Assembly: GCA_013115135.1 (NCBI GenBank)
Contig: JABANP010000773.1
Location: 1 to 18,015, forward strand
Length of the DNA stretch: 18,015 bases
Origin: Perkinsus olseni
Taxonomy: Eukaryota; Perkinsozoa; Perkinsida; Perkinsidae
Direction of reading: 5' to 3'
Shown: piece by piece, positions 1 through 9,222 of the stretch
How positions within the stretch are numbered: position 1 is the first letter of the stretch
Layout: each line of letters begins with the position of its first letter
The notes under the pieces: model-generated
Seen by the model: the letters and a program-made list of their open reading frames with translations, nothing else
The model's database searches: none
Told to the model about the DNA's origin: nothing
Translations under genes and position numbers: made by a program

Positions 1-1081
1 CGGGATGCCGACTTCGGGCTAAGTCTTGGCTGAGTCATTTGATGAGTCTCCCAACTGAAGTCGTGCTAGGGTCGTACCCAGGTACGATCGCCGTTTGTGC
101 ATTTTTCGTGCAACTTCGGCTCCATTGTCTAGCCCACCTGTTAGGCTTCTGCAGTTTGGTTCCCAGAGTCGCAAACTCGTATTAAGGACTCTGCGGTCAT
201 TCGGCGGTGCGAGCAGGCTCTTCGGAGCGGCCCAGAGCCGCTCCGGTAGTCAGGATCGGTGGCTCGCGTGCGCGTACCTGTATACTGCTGATTGGAATGG
301 GCATGTGCGGGACGGCAGGAGATTCGAGCCGCGGACCGATGGGGTTGTTCGGTCGCTGTCCTATAGCGCCCCTTGCGCTTTAGCGCCTTACCTGGACGCT
401 TCGGTCGCGACTGACCGAAAAGGGCATGTAGCTGGGCATGGGGGGGGGCGAAGTGCCCTATCAGGGTCGAAGAAAGCGCTTGGCGGAAGGCGAGTGTGAA
501 CGGCAATCATGCTCCTTCTGCGGATTGTGGCTCACCGCTGTCATCCGGGATTCGTTGGCTGGTGGAGACACACCAAATTATCGGAGGCTCGACAAAAAAA
601 TTGGTGTGATACAGCCCGGTGGCTATGAGTATGAGTGAACTTCTCCTCCCGCGCAGCCTGCAGGAAGAGCGCTAGAAGGCCACATTCATGCATCATAGCA
701 CACGTTTTACCTGCCTCATCATTCGGCCCATTGGACCTATTCCAATGCCCCCAATGCCCCAATACATTTCACTGATATCAATGGCTAGATACAGGCACTC
801 CACCTTTAACGAAGCTCTCAATGCCGATGGCTGGCCGCCGTATTAGCTCTATAGGTTTCCCACGTATAATGCCGTTGAGCTCTGATTCCGTTAAGTGCGA
901 GTTCGTCCCTTTTGGCGGAGACTGGCCGATTGAGAATACAATACCCGAGATGTGCCGTCTTGAATCCAACGGTCGAATCTTCCCTCTTCTGTCTTTCTAT
1001 CCTGAACCAATTTGCTTAGCTTGAGCGTAGCTTCTCATTCCAGCAAGATAGTCAGCGGAATATACCCAACACTCTTCTCCA
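1..1081. other. Region without a supportable gene
   Basis: All open frames here are short (135 codons or fewer), overlap each other on both strands and show no motif I recognise. A run of eight G lies near 440-447. A short repeated phrase built on CCAATGCCCC lies near 743-762. I see no tRNA, rRNA or splice-linked exon series. The region could hold untranslated sequence of a gene outside the window or decayed repeats, but nothing in the sequence decides this. Confidence 0.5.
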
Positions 1082-1164
1082 CCTTCCTTCTTTCCCCTTT
1101 CTTTCTTTCCTCTTTTTCCTTTCTTCTTTTTTTTTCTTTTCCCCTTTTTCCCCTCTCTTCCCTC
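1082..1164 (+). repeat. 83-nt uninterrupted pyrimidine tract
   Basis: Every base from 1082 to 1164 is C or T (mostly short T and C runs), and the tract ends in CCCTCAG at 1161-1166, which has the form of a 3' splice acceptor. It stops 10 nt before the first base of the tRNA-His-like sequence. It could be a low-complexity expansion, an exceptionally strong polypyrimidine tract of an intron, or a triplex-prone element. No exon that clearly follows it was found. Confidence 0.8.
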
Positions 1165-1174
1165 AGTTTTTGCC

Positions 1175-1246
1175 CAACTCATCGTCTAGCGGTTAGGACG
1201 TCACGTTGTGGCCGTGACAACCCCGGTTCAAATCCGGGTAGCGACT
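1175..1246 (+). tRNA. tRNA-His-like (anticodon GTG), acceptor stem not paired
   Basis: The core is clear. The D-arm reads TCTAGCGGTTAGGA, the anticodon stem TCACG/CGTGA encloses the loop TTGTGGC with anticodon GTG (His), and the T-arm CCCGG-TTCAAAT-CCGGG pairs in all five positions, so both pol III internal boxes are present. The overall 72-nt layout matches eukaryotic tRNA-His. The acceptor strands do not match: the 5' seven bases are CAACTCA and the 3' seven are TAGCGAC, which pair only at the innermost position plus one G-T wobble. Either the 5' end was lost or replaced (pseudogene, breakpoint next to the pyrimidine tract), or bases are wrong in the assembly. A functional gene is doubtful as written. 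Confidence 0.6.
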
Positions 1247-1295
1247 AATATTATATAGTTGAGGTAGTCTTGTCAAACTTCAATCAGCACTTGCA

Positions 1296-1375
1296 CAACA
1301 GCTGCGAGATTCGAACTCGATCCCTTACGGACTAGCGCCTGAAGCTAGCGCCTTAGACCACTCGGCCAAACTGTC
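1296..1375 (-). tRNA. tRNA-Leu(CAG)
   Basis: Read on the minus strand this folds as a class II tRNA with a long variable arm. The acceptor strands GACAGTT and AGCTGTT pair in all seven positions with two G-T wobbles. The D-arm is GGCCGAGTGGTCTAAGG. The anticodon stem CTAGC/GCTAG encloses the loop TTCAGGC, giving anticodon CAG. The variable arm is TCCGTAAGGGA. The T-arm CGAG-TTCGAAT-CTCG has four clear pairs. There is no intron. The discriminator is G, although most eukaryotic tRNA-Leu carry A there. It lies 49 bp from the tRNA-His-like sequence on the opposite strand. Confidence 0.88.
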
Positions 1376-1906
1376 GACGATAAAACTTGGTGCGAGCTGT
1401 CATGCTCGATCCTCATTTCGGAAGGAAAGCCAGCCTCGCGATGACGCACCTTCCAGGGACAACGAGCTCCTGCCGCAAAAATCCGAGGAGCCGTTTCCAG
1501 AGTTCACTGCAGAAAGAGCACTGGATGGAGGTGCCGCGAACAGAGAATGTCGATCCGCCCGGAGCTGGGAAGCGGCGGATACTCCAGGTACGCCACTGGA
1601 GTCGAGTGGCGACATAATGGTGGAGTTGAGGCATATTGGAGCTGGCCTCTGCGGAGATTATAACCGCCTCGAGAATTCACAAGCAGCAAAGCACTGCCAC
1701 ATCAGAAATGGCCATTGAGGACGCTCGCGGTACTGCAGCTAAGGTCCAGCGGACTATCCGCTGCGGCGAGCTACATCACGTGCTTTGATTCAGTCAAACC
1801 AACTTAATAGCGCAACAACTATCAACCATTTATTGAAATCGGATTAAGAAGTGATTGACTGACTGGTGACTGATGAATTAAAAGGCAACCAAATGACAAT
1901 CTTGCC
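1376..1906. other. Intergenic, with possible 3' UTR of the orphan gene
   Basis: No coding region is supportable. On the minus strand an AATAAA hexamer (1834 to 1829) lies about 75 nt beyond the stop codon of the 469-aa gene and could be its polyadenylation signal. Alveolate signals are variable, so this is weak. The repeated TGACTGA/TGATTGA motifs near 1852-1875 are low-complexity only. Confidence 0.35.
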
Positions 1907-3316
1907 TCACAGTGAACTCTCGTTTTGAGCCGCCGTGCCACACCCGACCTTCCATACGTAGCGACTTGGAAAATCGACTGTCTCGTAACCGACTTTTTGG
2001 TCATAACCGATCATAACTGCTTCCCAGCTCCCACGATTAATAGAGAAAGACTTGACCTCACCCCCAGGATAGTTCAAGAGGAAGTCATCTTTCTTAGAGT
2101 TCGCCTCGGTGAGGAAGTCGCCGGTGACCATATCCATCACTCCGAAGGTCTCGATGTGGTTCGTGTCCATTCTGTTGCGTTCAAAGATACCGGCAACCAC
2201 CTGCTGGCCTGTCCAAGGCAAGAACCGAGCTGCGCACACTTCGACTTTCTCGACGCGTAATGTTTCTCGCCCATTCTCCCACACGCAAAGAGCCATCGAG
2301 TCCCTCAAAGACTCCCCCTGATGGATATAGAGGACCTTAGTAACCTTATCGTGATCGACCACAGCGTCGTGGAACCTGTGTGAATTATAAGGACACCATT
2401 TACCTGGCAGAGTAATCGACCCCACCCATCCCGATCTGTCACTTTTCAGCATGTACAACCGCCGCGAAGCACCAACGACGAACAGATGACCATCGGCAAA
2501 TGATATTTCCTCTATCGTTTCGGGTAACTTGAGATCCCTGTTCACGAATACACCACCAGAGAGCTTCCTGTAGTGCAAGTAGTTCGGATCCTCCTCGACG
2601 GTGAAGTACAGGTCATCCCGACCGACAACGAAGCCCAACTTGTAGGAGCCTTCGCAGCAACATATCATATCCACCCACTCTGCATGGCGCTCGCGGGACT
2701 CAGTGGATCGCCCCCAGGAATACTCGGAGTCGAAGTCGGAGTCTGACCAACCGTGGATGCCATCGCTTTCGTCGTAGTCGGTCATGTCAGTGTCCTCATC
2801 AGACTCGTATTCCTCCTCCCCGTCACCTCCCCTACTACTATCCTCTTCTCCCCCCACTACGGCTGTTGGAGCCGATGCTGTCGTCCCGGCTGCCCCTGGC
2901 TGGTTGGTCTGTGTCGGAGTGCCGTTGTTCAGGACCCCGCCTAATGCCCTCACGAACTCGGTGATATCGCGCAGCGTCGATTCTTTGCATCTCGGCACAC
3001 TGAGGAATTTCACTTCGAAGTATCTATTGCCCCATGCAGTCTTTCTCTTGCGGCAGAGGAAGATACCTTCCTCAGTGCCGAAGGATGGTATCGGCTTCAT
3101 CCTGAATACGTGAGGCCTCATATTAGCGATCTCTTTGCAGCAGTTGGGGGCTATCGTAGGCAGGAAGTCCCAAACCTCCCGAGGGAAAGACGGGCCGCTA
3201 TCACCGAAATAAGATGTCACGCGGGAGAGACGGGTGACCAGTAGCTGCCTAGGGGACCAACTGGTGGTCACGTCAACAGCGTCCGCTGATGTGGGGTTGG
3301 GGGACGGCCCGGCCAT
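1907..3316 (-). CDS. Hypothetical protein, 469 aa, with central acidic linker
   Basis: This is a single uninterrupted frame from ATG (3316) to TGA (1907). I do not recognise the family. The N-terminal ~135 residues include a compact stretch with FPREVWDFLPTIAPN (about 45-60), which resembles the first helix of an F-box only loosely. Residues about 155-205 are strongly acidic and Ser/Gly-rich, with repeated ESDED-like and YDESD-like blocks. They separate this part from a C-terminal half of short beta-like strands (for example ISFADGHLFVVGASRRLYML), as in a beta-propeller or similar all-beta fold. No signal peptide or membrane segment is evident. A substrate adaptor with a propeller would fit this shape, but that is only a guess. 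The ORF length, normal composition and clean start make a real gene likely. The upstream neighbour is gene-poor for 1.2 kb. Confidence 0.75.
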   Translation of the reverse strand: MAGPSPNPTSADAVDVTTSWSPRQLLVTRLSRVTSYFGDSGPSFPREVWDFLPTIAPNCCKEIANMRPHVFRMKPIPSFGTEEGIFLCRKRKTAWGNRYFEVKFLSVPRCKESTLRDITEFVRALGGVLNNGTPTQTNQPGAAGTTASAPTAVVGGEEDSSRGGDGEEEYESDEDTDMTDYDESDGIHGWSDSDFDSEYSWGRSTESRERHAEWVDMICCCEGSYKLGFVVGRDDLYFTVEEDPNYLHYRKLSGGVFVNRDLKLPETIEEISFADGHLFVVGASRRLYMLKSDRSGWVGSITLPGKWCPYNSHRFHDAVVDHDKVTKVLYIHQGESLRDSMALCVWENGRETLRVEKVEVCAARFLPWTGQQVVAGIFERNRMDTNHIETFGVMDMVTGDFLTEANSKKDDFLLNYPGGEVKSFSINRGSWEAVMIGYDQKVGYETVDFPSRYVWKVGCGTAAQNESSL

Positions 3317-4577
3317 TCCAGATCTGCTACTCGAGAAATCCCTGAATCACTACGATGGCTTAACCTCTGAGAACTCGATGACCTTACGGGTATCATTGGC
3401 AGAAACGTGGGAGCCTATTGTAGCCACCCGAGAAGCCTCACCTAGGCTGTAGACGACCCCAGACGATCTAATGAACATTTCACGAGGCTTTCAGATGCTG
3501 AGTCGTGAGCACGTATTTCGGTCGAAGTTCCCTTATTCTCTACCGCGCACATTCGAGTGCCAGTCGGGCGGAGCCTAATACGTCCACCAATCAGCTCGAA
3601 TTCCTCGACAGAACTCGATACTGCGAAGCCGCCCACAGTGAGCGGTCCATGCTTTCACAACCTGCAGAGCATGAATAAACGCTGCTTGATTCAACTCGGA
3701 TAATCTCAGAAAATTTGATCTGCTCCTCGCCAGCAGCAGTCATCCGCAACTCAAGGCTAGCGAAGTTCGCTAGTAGTGACCGTGATTGATTGATCGATAA
3801 CTCAACGCTGATGCTGCGGCGCCATCGGAAATTCAATGCCAAAGCCAAGTGGTACAGAGAGAGTAACATCAGTCGCTGTCCGGCAGCAGATTATTGACCC
3901 CAGTGATGGACTGGGATGAGCGCCACCGACAAGTCTCCACAACTTTGTTGGCACTACGGGCAACCCGATCGCCAAAAGACGAGCGTGCACACGGAGGATC
4001 CCGAGTAGCATTGAGGGCCTCGATTTGAGGGTCTTCTTATGAGTAAGTCCTGAATTGTGGCGTACCTGTATTCACCGTGATGTGAGTGACATCGATCGCA
4101 TTGCGATATACTCCTGGACAGCTCTGGCACGCTGGAGCAGAGACACACAGTGCATCATACACCGTATTTCCAGATACTGGATCATCCAGTTAATTGGATC
4201 AACTGAGCTCGCTCCATGCAACAATCCTGAGAAGGGTAAACAGCTAGGCCACGACAGCCCGTAGTTTGGCTCAGTCATTGGACACGATATAACGAGGCCT
4301 CTGAACCTGAGCTGCTGAGGCTCAGCATCGAAGAGGCATTGCCTCTTCCTCCCAGGAGAGTCCCTCAATTCCAATAACGTTGCTAGCCTAGTGGCTCGGA
4401 TCGCCAGAGGCGCTAGCGATCATTGAAACTACTGTGAATAACAAAGATTGGGGGCGTACACAGCTTAGGGTGACATCATGCGCACATGAAAACCACGGAT
4501 GATGAAGCGTGAGTGGAGGACAGCATTGATTGATAGAGAGAAATACAAGCGAGAAATAGCGCCCCACTGGACGCTGG
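3317..4577. other. 1.26-kb interval with no recognisable gene
   Basis: Only short overlapping frames occur here (100 codons or fewer) and none has a motif or splice-linked partner. It must contain the promoter of the 469-aa gene (minus strand, start at 3316) and the 3' UTR of the interrupted gene that ends at 4578. A GATTGATTGATCGAT run at about 3782-3797 is a simple repeat. Confidence 0.5.
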
Positions 4578-4720
4578 TTAGGGAGCGTCCCGACCAGATT
4601 CATCTTGGTCGACATTCACACGCCAGCGCCTCTTCTTAGGAGGCCTCATCTTGTCTTGTGTAATCTCCTCAGCAGGGAGAACTCTTTTACGTGGCGATTG
4701 CGTTCCTTCACTTGAGGCGG
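4578..4720 (-). pseudogene. 3' part of the host gene split by the retrotransposon
   Basis: If the element and one copy of the GCGG duplication are left out, the host frame from the right side (10959-11655) runs on here for about 46 codons to a TAA at 4580-4578. The encoded tail is strongly basic, with the clusters SPRKRVLP and PPKKRRWRVN, each resembling a nuclear localisation signal. It then ends in an acidic stretch (DQDESGRDAP) before the stop. That the frame stays open with sensible composition across the empty site is the main evidence that this piece belongs to the same gene. On its own the fragment lacks a promoter and start codon. The first four bases (4717-4720) are the target site duplication. 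Confidence 0.75.
4717..4720. repeat. Target site duplication GCGG, left copy
   Basis: GCGG directly precedes the left LTR (TGTAG...), and the same four bases follow the right LTR (...CCACA) at 10959-10962. Four-base duplications are within the range made by LTR-element integrases. The open host frame across the joined site supports the call. Confidence 0.8.
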
Positions 4721-5065
4721 TGTAGTCATCTCGTCGGCAGAGTAGTAGTTCTCGTGCTCCGAGTCACTGATCAACCCAAGTTCGGTATCAGAAGTGGACT
4801 GAATTATGGCGGACTCGAGGTGAACCCGAGTGGGCAAGTGAATCAGAGGAAGAAAGAACCACTAAGAGATATACAATGACTCAAGCGATATCAATGAGAC
4901 TCTCATGATACTCCACTCAATCGTCATCTTTACTGAGCTGGTTCTTCATCCTCTTCTTCATAAAACTGTGAGGTATCTTCTTGCATATCTTCGTGCATTA
5001 CCTTGGCTGTGAGGTAGTGGTCATACCTGTAGATAATATAGAGTGGAGGTCGGTGGTCCGCCACA
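4721..5065 (-). repeat. 3' LTR of the retrotransposon (345 bp)
   Basis: It is identical to 10614-10958 at every position I compared, with the adjacent G (5066) also shared. In element sense it begins TGTGGCGG and ends GACTACA, the usual TG...CA ends. A possible TATA box (CTATATTAT in sense, over + 5033-5041) lies about 25 nt inside the 5' end of the LTR. The polypurine tract just before it is weak (GGGGGCAC in sense at 5066-5073). Confidence 0.93.
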
Positions 5066-5143
5066 GTGCCCCCGAGTCGTTGTACAATTCGTCAGAAGAG
5101 TATATCGCACTCTCGAGGCGCGAGCCCGACCTCCTCTGTGGAA

Positions 5144-8100
5144 CTACATATATATGGCGGATGCAATCATCCTTGCCTTGGAGGCCTCACTCATGAGGCC
5201 CCTGGGGGAAACCTCAACCGTGAACAAGATATCATCCAAAGATACCGTGGTGGTGGCTGCCATGTAGCCTGGCGGGCATTTGGCCCCGCGCTGGAACCTC
5301 TGGACCTTGGAGTTAGTGGATGTTGAGACCCATAAAGGGAGGAAGCATCTCTGGGAGTCTCCACCATCGAGCTCGTGAAGCTCCACCCTCCCATCAGTAG
5401 AAGTCGACAGTACTTCACCTATTGAGTAGCAGGAGCGGGTCTCGTTGGACTCGGCAAGGAAGAGAACGTGTTCCCCTGCGAAGTACTTGGGGCTTAGCTT
5501 CGAACCGTCTTCAGAACGTACCCTATTAGCTGCTAGGGTCGGCTGAGGGATGATCCTTTCATCCCCACCGAAAGCACAAGACTCCGGCGCCACCTTGCCG
5601 CCACTAGCCAGCCTCAGTGATATGGGCCTGCCGGTTATCCGGCAATAAGAGATAGCCACAACTACGTCATTAGTGCCCTCGTAGATGACCTTATCACCTA
5701 TAGTGAAGACCGGCCTGGCTCCACTCTTGCTTGCATTAGCGGCCACCCGGCTGATCAGGTTGTAGTGGCTGCGAATCTGCTTGTCGACCTGGTACTCCTT
5801 GCAGTGTAGGGCACAGCTTGTGGTGATATGCTTCACAAGATCCGACTCGGTCTTATTGTCGAGCTCAAGATGGCCGTCAGCAGGGGCTGATCCAAGCAGG
5901 GTTACTCCGAAGAGGGACAGTGCTGAGGGGGTGTCTTCTCCATAGACCCTTCTGAAGGCACCATTGCGGAGGTTGTGGGAGAACTCGGCACTGCCGATGT
6001 GAACGCTGAGGTCGGAGGCGGTGTTACAGTCACCGCTTTCCTCGACGTATCGGAAGCATAAGGAAAGGGAGGAGTTTGCCCTTTCCACCATACTGTTCCC
6101 TTGAGGATGACGGGGTAAGGAGTGCTTCAGCCGGTAGTTGAACATGGCGGACAAGACCGATGCTAGGGTAGCCACAAAGGCTGCTCCATTATCACTGCAT
6201 AGTTCTTGGCATGGCCCGAACCGGCTGAACCAACGGCGAACCAACAAGAACGCAGACTCCTTAGCGGAGTGGTCCATGGCTAATTCACAAGCCATTAGAC
6301 CGGTGTAGCGGTCGACCACGTTCAGTACACATGCCGTTTTCGGTAGGTCCTTGAGTCTCGACTTTATAGAGTCAGGAATCTCCTTGTGGTCAATCTGAAT
6401 GGACTTGAACCTCGCTGTAGCCGGTATGGTTCTCATGGGGGACTGCTTCACACCTTTACGTGGATCATGGACGCATACCGGGCACTTCGAGATATAGTCG
6501 GTAACCGATGAGGAGAGACCCGGCCACCAGTAAGACTTCAAAATACTCTCGATGGTTGCTGCTCTACCGTGGTGAGTAGAGCCGGACATGATGGTGTCAT
6601 GCGCCAGGTAGAGCAGTTGTTGTTTGAGAGTATCGACGCCCGTGTGGCCCAAGGATGCGATGGGGGAGCAATCCTCAGGTATCACCAACAAGTAGTGCTT
6701 GGTGTCGTTGGAGAGATCGGCAGGGATGTCTGTGTTGTCATCCGCATCTGCAGGGGTTACCAGGACTTCAAGGACGTAGAGAATGTCGTCGACCTTCTTG
6801 AAGACACCAGAGCAGAACCACGCTTCAACCTTAGCCTTCTTGGAGGCAGAGCTGCCCCCTTGGAGCTGGGGGTATGCGTAGATTTCTCGTACCTCGACGC
6901 CCTGGAAGGTGGACTCGTCCTTGGATAGAGCTTCAGCTACCGCCGAGAGATCCCCAGGGGACTGTAATCGGGAACCTCGGGGATCGTCGGGAACTGATAA
7001 GCACGAGAAGGCCGGCCTTTGTAGTTGATTCTCTGCCGCAGCGGTCTTGAGGAAGTCATGTCCAATCCTGGATAGTGTGTCAGCCAGGGAGTTCGACGAC
7101 CCCGGAAGGTGCTCTATGTTATGGTCAACGTACCGCAGAGCAGAGATGTTGCTTGCCCACGATAGGAAACGCTGCCCCTTGAGACTCCCGAACGGGTCCT
7201 GGCTGCACGTAAATGTAGACCAATGCTTGAGCGCAGTGGATGAGTCGGTCAGGAAAGCCACAGGGGGGCCAAGCTTCCGGTGGGAGTTCAAGCGAGAGTT
7301 TCTTGTTGTCGAGATGAACAGAGGAAGCCACTTTCTAGCCGCCAGATATAAGGCATAACATTCCTTCTCGAATGTCATCCAGTTGAGGGAAGAGGAGGAC
7401 AAGGCCTTGCTGAACAGAGATACCAGGACTGAGCCCCGCATACGGTCATCGATGTCGGCCCCCTTCTTGTAGAAGTTGCCAGCCACCGCGCGGAAGAGGC
7501 CTGCCCCCACCGCGACGTCTGAGGCGTCACTGTGGACCACCCATACGTGGCCGCTCGAGTCGCCGTTCACAAGGTCGTCCATGCCGTGTAGTGCCAGGTT
7601 CCGAGGTTTCATTATCTTCTTGAGATTTTCTAGGGCTTCAAGACCGCCGGAGTCTTCCCAACGGAAAGGCTTAGCGTGGACAAGCCCATTGAGAACCTTC
7701 ATCTCTTTAGCAAAGTCGTTGAAGTGGGTCGTCTCGAAGGCAGAGATACTCCAGTTCAACGTCCCACATAGCCTTCTCAACTCCTCACCGTTCTTCGGGA
7801 CAGTCTCCATGGCGGTGACCAGCTTTGCTAGGTTAGCGTCAGATAGACGATACGCGCCCCCCTCGAAGTGTAGGCCCACCACATCCGCTTTGGTGTCGAC
7901 CGTGTCCGGTACCTTCTGGCTGATGTCTTTCTTCATGGCAATAAGGGCCCCCGACACGAGCCTCCGTCTGAGGCGCGTCCGAGCCTCGGTTGGGCCTCTT
8001 ATTAACAGGTCGTCGACGAAGATCGATAGCCAGCGATGCCACCAGTAAGTGAAGATCAGCTCGAAGGATGACCACAAGTGCCGCCCCCAATACAGAGCCG

Positions 8101-8782
8101 ACAGGGCCAGGCCTTGGGAGCAGGTCAATGACCGGATAAGGCGACCACAAAGCCAGAAAGTGAGATACTTAGATGCCCTTGCTGATAATCTGCAGCCATG
8201 GAAAGCTGACGAGATGTCGACCAAGGAGTAATGGGTAGTCCCCTTGGGGATGTTGCGGACGAAATCCTCAGGGTTGGGCAGGAGAGGCCCATCCTTCAAG
8301 TGAGAGGGGACGTCTACTGACTGATTCAACTTGCGGAGATCGATGAGCACTCTAATCTCCTGGTAACCATCACCGTCGAGCCTGCCTTTGGGTTTTACAA
8401 AGGCGTTGGAGACCCAAGCATCTCCCTCCAAGTTAGAGGGATCCAGTTCTACCCAGTGGCCGCTCTCGATCTCCCGGTCGATGGTACGGTGTGTAGACTC
8501 CACGAGGTCAGCAGGCACGTTCCAGCTTGAAGGCGACTGGTAGGGTGTCGTGCCGTGGCGCAGTTCGAAATCTAGTGCAGGCAAGGGTTTTCCTTGGAGT
8601 TTACCACGGCAGTACTCGACAACCTCATCCAGGGTGGCGTTCATGAACTTTTCTTCGATAGGATCCAAGTCACTATCAGAGAGAGACGCCCCTGTGCCAG
8701 CCGGTAGATTGCTCCAGACGGGGCAGGGAGCGACCAGTAAGGGTGATACATCGATGGTGCCGATGCCTCGTATGGATATCAC
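5144..8782 (-). CDS. pol: Retrotransposon pol: reverse transcriptase, RNase H, integrase
   Basis: 1212 codons, first frame codon GTG at 8782, TAG stop at 5144, 78 nt before the 3' LTR. RT spans residues about 85-310, with RVLIDLRKLN (144-153), YSLVDISSAF (D189), the CSQGLALS block (221-228) and FVDD (D257, D258; F replaces the more usual Y). RNase H has SDAS (D419), FEKECYALY (E474), LTDSS (D513) and NSLADTLSR (D568). The integrase has a zinc-binding H728...H737 with CPVC (C767, C770), then the DDE triad QIDHK (D798), CSDNGAAF (D864) and MVERAN (E900). The last two are separated by 35 residues as in the family. All catalytic residues are kept. The frame overlaps the protease frame by 4 nt (GTGA) in the -1 phase, so translation probably needs a frameshift, or one base is missing. 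The C-terminal ~250 residues have no chromodomain I can recognise. Confidence 0.93.
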   Translation of the reverse strand: MISIRGIGTIDVSPLLVAPCPVWSNLPAGTGASLSDSDLDPIEEKFMNATLDEVVEYCRGKLQGKPLPALDFELRHGTTPYQSPSSWNVPADLVESTHRTIDREIESGHWVELDPSNLEGDAWVSNAFVKPKGRLDGDGYQEIRVLIDLRKLNQSVDVPSHLKDGPLLPNPEDFVRNIPKGTTHYSLVDISSAFHGCRLSARASKYLTFWLCGRLIRSLTCSQGLALSALYWGRHLWSSFELIFTYWWHRWLSIFVDDLLIRGPTEARTRLRRRLVSGALIAMKKDISQKVPDTVDTKADVVGLHFEGGAYRLSDANLAKLVTAMETVPKNGEELRRLCGTLNWSISAFETTHFNDFAKEMKVLNGLVHAKPFRWEDSGGLEALENLKKIMKPRNLALHGMDDLVNGDSSGHVWVVHSDASDVAVGAGLFRAVAGNFYKKGADIDDRMRGSVLVSLFSKALSSSSLNWMTFEKECYALYLAARKWLPLFISTTRNSRLNSHRKLGPPVAFLTDSSTALKHWSTFTCSQDPFGSLKGQRFLSWASNISALRYVDHNIEHLPGSSNSLADTLSRIGHDFLKTAAAENQLQRPAFSCLSVPDDPRGSRLQSPGDLSAVAEALSKDESTFQGVEVREIYAYPQLQGGSSASKKAKVEAWFCSGVFKKVDDILYVLEVLVTPADADDNTDIPADLSNDTKHYLLVIPEDCSPIASLGHTGVDTLKQQLLYLAHDTIMSGSTHHGRAATIESILKSYWWPGLSSSVTDYISKCPVCVHDPRKGVKQSPMRTIPATARFKSIQIDHKEIPDSIKSRLKDLPKTACVLNVVDRYTGLMACELAMDHSAKESAFLLVRRWFSRFGPCQELCSDNGAAFVATLASVLSAMFNYRLKHSLPRHPQGNSMVERANSSLSLCFRYVEESGDCNTASDLSVHIGSAEFSHNLRNGAFRRVYGEDTPSALSLFGVTLLGSAPADGHLELDNKTESDLVKHITTSCALHCKEYQVDKQIRSHYNLISRVAANASKSGARPVFTIGDKVIYEGTNDVVVAISYCRITGRPISLRLASGGKVAPESCAFGGDERIIPQPTLAANRVRSEDGSKLSPKYFAGEHVLFLAESNETRSCYSIGEVLSTSTDGRVELHELDGGDSQRCFLPLWVSTSTNSKVQRFQRGAKCPPGYMAATTTVSLDDILFTVEVSPRGLMSEASKARMIASAIYM

Positions 8783-9222
8783 TCGTATGGGAGGGTCTTC
8801 TCAGAGAAGGATATCACGGCCTTCATCTTTTCCAAGGAGTCAGAGCCGAGTATGAGGCCGCAGTCGACAAGCATGGATGATACTTCGACGACCAGAGCTC
8901 GTACCGTGAACGTCCTTGGTGCACGATGACGGTTAGCCGCGTTGTCAGTGGGGTAGACAGTGACCGGGACGACTACGGCACCGCTAATATTTAGAGAGTG
9001 TCCAGAGGAGGATACGTAGCTAGCACCGTCATAGTGGGCAGGTTCCCAGCCCTCGCTAACCCTTGAACTATCAACAAGGTTAGGTATACACAGCGAGTCA
9101 ATGGCGACCATAGTAGCTCGCTCAGAATCGTCGTCGAAGTCTTGGTGGTCGGTCAGATAAGCCTTGAATCCTAGGGCGGCCCTAGTAGGGCCGATAGGGA
9201 GGTTGTAGTCGAGGGAGTGCAC
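8779..9222 (-). CDS. Retrotransposon aspartic protease domain
   Basis: This is a 147-codon frame between gag and pol, with GTG as its first listed codon. Initiation here is unlikely and it is probably made as part of a Gag-Pro-Pol product. It follows the retropepsin plan: an active-site strand MVAIDSLCIPNLVD (about residues 36-51), a central SGHSLNISGAVVVPVTVY segment typical of the flap and middle strands, and the ILGSDSLEKMKAVISF segment (about 123-139), which corresponds to the ILG-x-D-x-L signature. The catalytic triplet reads D-S-L (9099 to 9091) and not the near-invariant D-[ST]-G. The frame overlaps gag by 52 nt and is in the -1 phase relative to it. Family assignment rests on motif order only. 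Confidence 0.75.
   Translation of the reverse strand: MHSLDYNLPIGPTRAALGFKAYLTDHQDFDDDSERATMVAIDSLCIPNLVDSSRVSEGWEPAHYDGASYVSSSGHSLNISGAVVVPVTVYPTDNAANRHRAPRTFTVRALVVEVSSMLVDCGLILGSDSLEKMKAVISFSEKTLPYE

Noticed and set aside
997..1182. Lys/Gly-rich minus-strand frame of 61 codons
   Set aside because: It is only the translated complement of the pyrimidine tract.
4646..4837. Open frame in the left LTR running into flanking DNA, same N-terminus as the gag frame
   Set aside because: It is the LTR copy of the gag leader followed by unrelated host sequence. It starts at TTG and is simply a by-product of the repeat.
7476..8048. 190-codon plus-strand frame inside pol
   Set aside because: It is antisense to RT and RNase H, whose catalytic motifs are intact on the other strand, and has no motif of its own.
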